From assembly GCA_003219495.1 (NCBI GenBank), contig QHOZ01000110.1:1-18957 (forward strand): a stretch of 18,957 bases of DNA, read 5' to 3'. Both the position numbers and the translations under genes were made by a program. Every line of letters begins with the position of its first letter. Position 1 is the stretch's first letter. Source of the DNA: Verrucomicrobiota bacterium (GTDB lineage: Bacteria; Verrucomicrobiota; Verrucomicrobiae; Chthoniobacterales; UBA10450). Below are positions 14,392 through 18,957 of this stretch, piece after piece. The notes under the pieces are model-generated. The model was not told the DNA's origin. It searched no databases and saw nothing but the letters and a program-made list of their open reading frames with translations.

Positions 14392-16566
14392 GTGACTCCA
14401 ACTCCCATGGTGGCAGAAGTTCAACCAGCAAACGTCGCGCACACGAATCGTCTCGCGCGAGAGAAGTCGCCGTATCTTCTCCAGCACGCGCATAACCCGG
14501 TCGATTGGTATCCGTGGGGCGAGGAAGCATTCGAAAAAGCGCGTCGCGAAAATAAACCGATCTTTCTGTCGATCGGTTACTCGACTTGTCACTGGTGCCA
14601 CGTGATGGCGCACGAATCGTTTGAGAACGAAGAGACCGCCGTGCAAATGAATCGCGATTTCGTGAACATCAAAGTCGATCGTGAAGAACGGCCCGATGTC
14701 GATCGCGTTTACATGACGTTCGTGCAAGCGACGACCGGCGGCGGAGGTTGGCCGATGAGCGTTTGGCTCACGCCCGATCTGAAACCGTTTGTCGGCGGAA
14801 CTTATTTTCCGACGGAAGATCGATACGGTCAGCCGGCGTTCCGGAAAGTTCTGGAGCGAATCGCCACCGCGTGGAAACAAGATCGCGAAAAAATCGCCGA
14901 GAGCGGATCGAAGATCGTCGAAGCGTTGCGAGAATCGCAATCATCCGCCGCAGATTCGACCGCGAAGATCGACATCAAAGTCTTCGAGGATGCTTACAAA
15001 CAGCTCGATCGGAACTTTGATCCGCGCGAAGGCGGATTTGGCATGGCGCCAAAATTTCCGCGTCCGGTCGCTTTGAATTTTCTAACGCGCTTTTACGCGC
15101 GCGATCCGAAGAGCGAAAACGGTAAGCACGCGCTGGAAATGGATTTGTTCACATTGCGCAAAATGGCCGCGGGCGGAATGCACGATCACATCGGCGGCGG
15201 ATTTCATCGTTACTCGGTCGATCGCTACTGGCATGTGTCGCATTTTGAAAAGATGCTTTACGATCAAGCGCAGCTCGCGAGTGCGTACATCGACGCGTTC
15301 CAGATCACGCAAGATCGACAATACGCCGACGTGGCTCGTGACATTCTCGATTACGTCGCGCGCGACATGACTTCGAAAGAAGGCGGATTTTTTTCCGCCG
15401 AAGACGCGGACAGTTTGTTCGAGCATGGCAAGCCGGAACACGGCGAGGGTGCGTTTTACGTTTGGACTGAAAAGGAAATCGACGGCGCGCTCGGCGACGA
15501 CTCAACAACTTTCAAATATCAATTCGGCGTTCAACCGCATGGCAACGCGCCGGAGGGCAGCGATCCGCAGGATGAATTTCGCGGCAAAAACATTTTGATT
15601 CAGCGCCATACGATTTCTGAAACGGCGCAACAAGCTAAGAAGAGCGAGGACGAAGTTCGGCAATCGCTCGCGCGCAGCCGCGAAAAGTTATTGTCGATCC
15701 GAAGCAAGCGCCCGCGGCCGCATTTGGATGACAAGATCATTTCCGCTTGGAACGGCCTGATGATTTCGGCGTTCGCGCGTGCAGCTCAGGCTTTGGGTGA
15801 GCCGAAGTATTTGGAAGCTGCAACTCGCGCGGCGAAATTTGTCCGCGTCAGTCTCTACGACAAAGAGAGTAAAACACTTTTTCGCAATTATCGGGAAGGC
15901 CGCAGCGCGATCGAAGGATTCGCGGACGACTACGCCTTCGTGATTCAGGGATTTCTCGATCTTTACGAAGCGTCATTCGATGTCGAGTGGTTGAAGTCCG
16001 CGCTCGAGCTGCAAGAGACGCAGGACCGCTTGTTCTTTGATGAGAAAGCCGGCAGTTATTTTTCCACGAGCGGCAAAGACAAGAGCGTGGTGCTGCGAAT
16101 GAAGGACGACAATGATAGCGCCGAGCCGGCAGCGAGCTCGGTCGCCGCGTTCAATCTCTTGCGGCTGGCGCAACTTCGGAATGACAAACAATTCGAAGAT
16201 CGGGCGCGCAAAACAATCGACGCGTTCGCAGCGACAATGAATCATTTCGCGAGCGCAATGCCGCAACTTCTTGTCGCGCTCGATTTCAGTTTGGCGAAAC
16301 CGCGCCAAGTCGTCGTCGCGGGAAAGATCGACAACGAAGGAACGAAAGCGTTGCTCACAGAAGTTTATCAACATTTTTTGCCGAACAAAGTTCTGATCCT
16401 CGCCGACGGCGGCGACGGACAGAAATTTTTTGCGGAGAAAAACGAAGCGATTGGCGCAATGTCACCGGTCGATGGCAAACCGGCCGCCTACGTTTGCGAG
16501 AATTTTACCTGCAAGGCGCCGGTGGCGGATCCCAAAGCATTGCGCGACCTGTTGAAGAGTCGCTAA
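14392..16566 (+). CDS. DUF255 thioredoxin-domain / six-hairpin protein (YyaL-type)
   Basis: This is a full-length member (up to 724 residues) of the YyaL/spermatogenesis-associated protein 20 family. An N-terminal thioredoxin-like DUF255 domain begins at [20 protein letters not shown] and carries the CxxC motif STCHWCHVM (Cys66 and Cys69 counting from GTG 14392). [20 protein letters not shown] and GTYFPTED follow. The rest is an (alpha/alpha) six-barrel related to glycoside hydrolase or N-acylglucosamine epimerase folds, with [29 protein letters not shown] and [20 protein letters not shown]. There is no signal peptide, so it is cytoplasmic. The biochemical function is not established; a redox role is family-level inference. 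ATG 14407 (MVAEVQ) is an equally reasonable start. The sulfotransferase begins 12 bases after the stop. Confidence 0.93.
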   Translation: MTPTPMVAEVQPANVAHTNRLAREKSPYLLQHAHNPVDWYPWGEEAFEKARRENKPIFLSIGYSTCHWCHVMAHESFENEETAVQMNRDFVNIKVDREERPDVDRVYMTFVQATTGGGGWPMSVWLTPDLKPFVGGTYFPTEDRYGQPAFRKVLERIATAWKQDREKIAESGSKIVEALRESQSSAADSTAKIDIKVFEDAYKQLDRNFDPREGGFGMAPKFPRPVALNFLTRFYARDPKSENGKHALEMDLFTLRKMAAGGMHDHIGGGFHRYSVDRYWHVSHFEKMLYDQAQLASAYIDAFQITQDRQYADVARDILDYVARDMTSKEGGFFSAEDADSLFEHGKPEHGEGAFYVWTEKEIDGALGDDSTTFKYQFGVQPHGNAPEGSDPQDEFRGKNILIQRHTISETAQQAKKSEDEVRQSLARSREKLLSIRSKRPRPHLDDKIISAWNGLMISAFARAAQALGEPKYLEAATRAAKFVRVSLYDKESKTLFRNYREGRSAIEGFADDYAFVIQGFLDLYEASFDVEWLKSALELQETQDRLFFDEKAGSYFSTSGKDKSVVLRMKDDNDSAEPAASSVAAFNLLRLAQLRNDKQFEDRARKTIDAFAATMNHFASAMPQLLVALDFSLAKPRQVVVAGKIDNEGTKALLTEVYQHFLPNKVLILADGGDGQKFFAEKNEAIGAMSPVDGKPAAYVCENFTCKAPVADPKALRDLLKSR

Positions 16567-16578
16567 CATCGAGCGCGC

Positions 16579-16896
16579 ATGCGCAACGTGCTGATTACCG
16601 GGACGCCGAGATCGGGAACGACGTTGGCTTGTTCACTGTTGAACAAGCTGCCGAACATTGTCGCGCTGCATGAGCCGATGAATGTCTTCGAATTTGTCGG
16701 TCGTAGCGACGATGAAACCGCGAAGATGATCGAAATTCGCTGCACGAAAATAAATTCGCGATCTCGAAGCACGTTGGCGGAAAAGTTCGCGATAATTCCG
16801 CAAAGGCCGATCGCGCGGGCGCGCGAACACGGCAGACCGAGCACGGCCGGATTGAAATCGACAAACCGCTCTCGCCGGATTTCACGCTCGTGGTGA
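16579..16896 (+). CDS. Sulfotransferase, N-terminal fragment
   Basis: The product begins MRNVLITGTPRSGTTLACSL, the 5'-phosphosulfate-binding P-loop of PAPS-dependent sulfotransferases, followed by LLNKLPNIVALHEPMNVFEF, typical of the family. Recognisable sequence ends near DDETAKMIE (about base 16734). The remaining frame to TGA 16896 (IRCTKINSRSRST, RPIARAREHGRPST) is rich in Arg and Ser and looks like a shifted reading of the same DNA. The authentic continuation is in the frame two bases on, where the same DNA reads LHENKFAISKHVGGKVRDN. The gene starts 12 bases after the DUF255 stop and is probably co-transcribed with it. No Shine-Dalgarno is obvious. Confidence 0.78.
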   Translation: MRNVLITGTPRSGTTLACSLLNKLPNIVALHEPMNVFEFVGRSDDETAKMIEIRCTKINSRSRSTLAEKFAIIPQRPIARAREHGRPSTAGLKSTNRSRRISRSW

Positions 16897-17402
16897 AACA
16901 TCCGATGGCGTTCGCAGCATTGCTCGAACCGTTATCGAAGCGTTTCGAATGCTTCGCGATCGTGCGCAATCCGCTAGCGACGCTCGCGTCATGGAACAGT
17001 CTCGATTGGTTTGCGCTCAAGGAGGGTCACTCGCCGATCGGCGAGAAGCTCGATGTCGATCTTGGCCGCGCGCTTTCGATAATCGGGGAGGTCACGGATC
17101 GACAAATTCACATTTTGGAATGGTTTTACGATCGTTTCCGTCGATTTCTTTCCGAGCAAGCGGTGATCAAATACGAAGATCTAATGACTTCGCGCGGTCG
17201 CGAGCTGGCAAAGATTGTTTCCGCCGCTGAGCAACTCGATGAAGATCTCAACTCGAAAAACGTGAGCGAGTTCTACGATCACAAACTGATGAGCGAGATC
17301 GGTCAGCGTTTGCTAAAGCGCGACGGCCCGATCTGGAATTTTTACGGGAGAGCTGCAGTCGAAGCCCTTGTGAGCGAAACCTCGCGCGGCGCGGAGCTTT
17401 AA
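16890..17402 (+). CDS. Sulfotransferase, C-terminal fragment after a frameshift
   Basis: The first in-frame start is GTG 16890, but the same frame is open back to 16716 and reads sulfotransferase-like residues there: FAISKHVGGKVRDNSAKA, then GRIEIDKPLSPDFTLVVKHP. Downstream comes the 3'-phosphate-binding segment FECFAIVRNPLATLASWNS, with Arg and Ser in the positions that hold the 3' phosphate of PAPS. KYEDLMTSRGRELAKI and a helical C-terminus ending SRGAEL follow. Together with the N-terminal piece it makes an almost complete sulfotransferase of about 270 residues that would move sulfate from PAPS to an unknown acceptor. Split as it is, neither half should be active. The last four bases overlap the DUF1330 gene on the other strand. 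Confidence 0.8.
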   Translation: MVKHPMAFAALLEPLSKRFECFAIVRNPLATLASWNSLDWFALKEGHSPIGEKLDVDLGRALSIIGEVTDRQIHILEWFYDRFRRFLSEQAVIKYEDLMTSRGRELAKIVSAAEQLDEDLNSKNVSEFYDHKLMSEIGQRLLKRDGPIWNFYGRAAVEALVSETSRGAEL

Positions 17403-17686
17403 ACGCCGTCAACGACGATCATGTTCGTCTTCGCGGTCGCGTGGCGCATTTTGCGCGGCTCGCGGTATTCCTCGCAGTTCAGCCATTCCTTTGCGCGCTC
17501 CGCGTTTGGGAATTGCAGCACAACGATGCGCTTCGGTTGCCAATCGCCTTCGAGGACTTCGGTCTTCCCGCCGCGCACGATGTATTTGCCGCCATACTTT
17601 TCGACGGTCGGGCCCGCGAGGTTTTTGTAATGCTCGTAACCGACTGGATCGGTCACTTCGATTTCGACGATGATGTAAGCCGCCAT
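17399..17686 (-). CDS. DUF1330 family protein
   Basis: This complete 95-residue member of the DUF1330 family (dimeric alpha+beta-barrel, ABM-like fold) begins MAAYIIVEIEVTDPVGYEHY. GPTVEKYGGKYIVRGGKTEV and WQPKRIVVLQFPNAERAKEW follow, as expected, and the protein ends NMIVVDGV. Length matches the family. These small cytoplasmic proteins resemble antibiotic-biosynthesis monooxygenase folds, but no reaction is established. The stop overlaps the convergent sulfotransferase stop by four bases. Upstream, a short tandem repeat separates it from the PHP gene, which reads in the same direction. No Shine-Dalgarno lies before the ATG on this strand: the bases are pyrimidine-rich. Confidence 0.92.
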   Translation of the reverse strand: MAAYIIVEIEVTDPVGYEHYKNLAGPTVEKYGGKYIVRGGKTEVLEGDWQPKRIVVLQFPNAERAKEWLNCEEYREPRKMRHATAKTNMIVVDGV

Positions 17687-17696
17687 CTAAAAAGGA

Positions 17697-17724
17697 GAAA
17701 GTAGGAATTAGAAAGTAGAAACTA
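17697..17724. repeat. Tandem 14-base direct repeat, two copies
   Basis: Two adjacent units read GAAAGTAGGAATTA (17697-17710) and GAAAGTAGAAACTA (17711-17724), identical at 12 of 14 positions. They fill most of the 46-base gap between the PHP stop and the DUF1330 start. On the coding strand of those genes the region is pyrimidine-rich. It is AT-rich compared with everything around it. It may be a remnant of a dispersed intergenic repeat; no function is evident. Confidence 0.6.
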
Positions 17725-17732
17725 AATCGAAA

Positions 17733-18482
17733 TCATGGCGCGCCGTTGCCCGGTCCACGTTCGCGATCCTTTGCCGCGAGATCTGGAATTTTCTTACGCC
17801 GGCGCAGACGCAACCAGTTGTTCCAGGTTTTGCGCAAACTGTCGCGCGGCGTGAGATAGCGCTGGTTGAGTTCGTTGCTCCTTAAGATCTGCGCGAGAAT
17901 TCCTTTCACGGAAAGATCATCGGTGTTCAAAATCGTGTAGGCGGTTCCGACTGCGGCCGCGTGATGCGCATCGCTCGCGGCGACCATCGGCAATCCGCGG
18001 ACCTGCGCGTACTTGAAGGCGTATCGGTTGTAGCGGCGCAACGTCGTCGCGGCGTTGAAAACTTCGATCGCATCGACGGGCAACGTTTCCAAAACGGAAA
18101 AACGAATGCCGGCGCGGAAGAGATCGTACGGGTGCGGTGGAATCGCGAGACCGCCGCGCTGATGAATGACTTCGCAAACTTCGCGCGCCGGTCGTCCTTT
18201 CAACTGCGGTGGATCCGGCAGAGTCGCGCCGATGCAAAGAAGATGGCCGTCGGCCGTTGTCACTTCGACTCCCGGTAAAACGAGGAAGCCATCCACCGCT
18301 TGGCCGTCCAGACGCATCAAGCCTTTGTCGAGCATGTAAGTGACACCATCGCAGGTGTTGTGATCGGTCATGGCGATGCCGTGCAGGCCTTTCGTTTTCG
18401 CGGCCGCGATCAAATCTTCCGGGCTCGACACGCCGTCGCCGGAAAAAAACGAATGAGCGTGAAGATCGAAGTTAAATGGCAT
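17733..18482 (-). CDS. PHP-domain metal-dependent phosphoesterase
   Basis: The 249-residue cytoplasmic protein has the motifs of the PHP superfamily in order: DLHAHSFFSGDG (His8, His10, Asp16), AMTDHNTCDG (Asp40, His41), LPGVEVTTADGHLLCIG (Glu73, His80), AIPPHPYDLF (His117) and AASDAHHAAAVGTAY (Asp171, His173). These residues normally bind two or three metal ions that hydrolyse phosphoesters. Relatives include YciV/TrpH-type RNA or nucleotide phosphatases and histidinol-phosphatase-like enzymes; the substrate here is not determined. The last 35 residues (WLRLRRRKKIPDLAAKDRER) form a basic tail outside the PHP core. The gene lies 25 bases downstream of the ABC transporter stop on the same strand, so the two may be co-transcribed. 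Confidence 0.9.
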   Translation of the reverse strand: MPFNFDLHAHSFFSGDGVSSPEDLIAAAKTKGLHGIAMTDHNTCDGVTYMLDKGLMRLDGQAVDGFLVLPGVEVTTADGHLLCIGATLPDPPQLKGRPAREVCEVIHQRGGLAIPPHPYDLFRAGIRFSVLETLPVDAIEVFNAATTLRRYNRYAFKYAQVRGLPMVAASDAHHAAAVGTAYTILNTDDLSVKGILAQILRSNELNQRYLTPRDSLRKTWNNWLRLRRRKKIPDLAAKDRERGPGNGAP

Positions 18483-18507
18483 GACAATGTCGATCCACGG
18501 GCGGGGA

Positions 18508-18957
18508 TTAGACCAATTCTTCGGCCAGAACGTCGGGTTCCGATGTGCTTTCGGACGTCAATTCGCCGGGCTGGTTAAATTGCAAGTCGTAGAGACGGCG
18601 ATAGTAGCCGGATTTTTCAAGAAGTTCCGCGTGCGTGCCGATTTCTTTGATCACACCATTTTCGAGAACAACAATTTGGTCCGCCGACAAAATCGTGGAG
18701 AGGCGGTGTGCGATCGCGATGACGGTCCGGCCGGCGGCAAGTTTCTCGAGCGCTTGCTGAATCTGCTTTTCCGATTCGGTATCGAGCGAGGAAGTTGCTT
18801 CGTCGAGCAAAAGAATCGGGGCGTTTTTCAAAAGTGCGCGAGCGATGGCGAGTCGCTGCTGTTGTCCGCCGGAAAGGAGACAGCCCTTGTCGCCGATGAC
18901 AGTGTCGTAGCCGTCCGGTTGGGCGAGGATGAAGTCGTGCGCAAACGCGGTTTTCGC
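18508..18957 (-). CDS. ABC exporter ATP-binding domain, C-terminal part (cut by window edge)
   Basis: The frame is open to the window edge and shows the last 149 residues of an ABC exporter half-transporter of the MsbA type. The visible part contains [20 protein letters not shown], the signature [15 protein letters not shown], Walker [13 protein letters not shown] with its catalytic Glu, and the switch [10 protein letters not shown]. It also has the typical end [20 protein letters not shown], and a short acidic tail. Walker A and the six-helix membrane domain would lie beyond base 18957. An LSGGQ loop with QQQR and a GxHxELL end is characteristic of lipid or drug exporters. The substrate is unknown. 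A TTG at 18829-18831 is internal and is not the start. Confidence 0.92.
   Translation of the reverse strand, partial: AKTAFAHDFILAQPDGYDTVIGDKGCLLSGGQQQRLAIARALLKNAPILLLDEATSSLDTESEKQIQQALEKLAAGRTVIAIAHRLSTILSADQIVVLENGVIKEIGTHAELLEKSGYYRRLYDLQFNQPGELTSESTSEPDVLAEELV

Noticed and set aside
13837..14940. A 367-codon open frame on the minus strand spanning parts of the TauE/SafE and DUF255 genes
   Set aside because: It overlaps two genes with clear family motifs in other frames. Its translation is rich in Arg, Ser and His without domain features. It is a shadow of GC-rich coding DNA.
16566..17402. Possible sulfonate cassette with the TauE/SafE gene
   Set aside because: The permease is on the other strand, separated by the DUF255 gene, and the sulfotransferase is broken. 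Proximity alone is not evidence.
1..18957. tRNA, rRNA, CRISPR arrays, insertion sequences or a defence system
   Set aside because: I looked through the gaps and frames for cloverleaf ends, regular spacers, terminal repeats and transposase or nuclease motifs and saw none. RecQ here is in housekeeping context.

Overview
The window looks like chromosomal DNA of a free-living Gram-negative bacterium with a moderately high GC content. Soil Verrucomicrobiota (Chthoniobacterales / Udaeobacter-like) is my best guess. It rests on lipoprotein-rich hypothetical genes, scarce Shine-Dalgarno signals, a threonyl-tRNA synthetase without TGS domain and the general look of the proteins. There is no rRNA marker, so the assignment is an inference. 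I see no RNA gene, CRISPR array, integrase, transposase or phage module.

Layout. Positions 1-2911 (+) hold the tail of an unknown gene, a secreted SH3-type protein with propeller-like repeats, and a lipoprotein alpha/beta hydrolase. On the minus strand follow a secreted protein with two DxDGDG calcium loops (2912-3724), recQ broken into two frames (3770-5574), and thrS (5616-7454). A predicted lipoprotein version of pcm (7542-8261, +) is divergent from thrS. It converges on a secreted protein of unknown function (8293-8826, -). Positions 8881-10806 (+) hold a GT39-type membrane glycosyltransferase, also broken by a frameshift, coupled through ATGA to an SSAT-like GNAT acetyltransferase. The minus strand 10815-13042 encodes two ATGA-coupled CNNM/CorC-type proteins. 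Then come a DUF309 protein (+), a TauE/SafE permease (-), a large DUF255 thioredoxin/hairpin protein (+), a sulfotransferase that is the third frame-disrupted gene (+), a DUF1330 protein (-), a PHP phosphoesterase (-) and the 3' end of an ABC exporter gene (-).

How it fits together. Most of this is housekeeping or envelope biology: tRNA charging, DNA repair, lipid or glycan modification, metal transport and secreted lipoproteins. Gene packing is very tight. Five convergent pairs meet with gaps of 0 to 31 bases or overlap outright, with no visible hairpin terminator. No intergenic stretch exceeds about 100 bases.

The strongest unexpected signal is that three separate genes (recQ, the GT39 glycosyltransferase and the sulfotransferase) are each split by a short out-of-frame lesion at which residues also appear to be missing. 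Real gene decay and assembly error both remain possible. Secondary points are a putative lipid-anchored SAM-dependent Pcm, a divergent CorC paralogue coupled to a canonical one, and the octamer CGTTAGGC found five times on one strand only. I did not find a convincing new defence or mobile system here.
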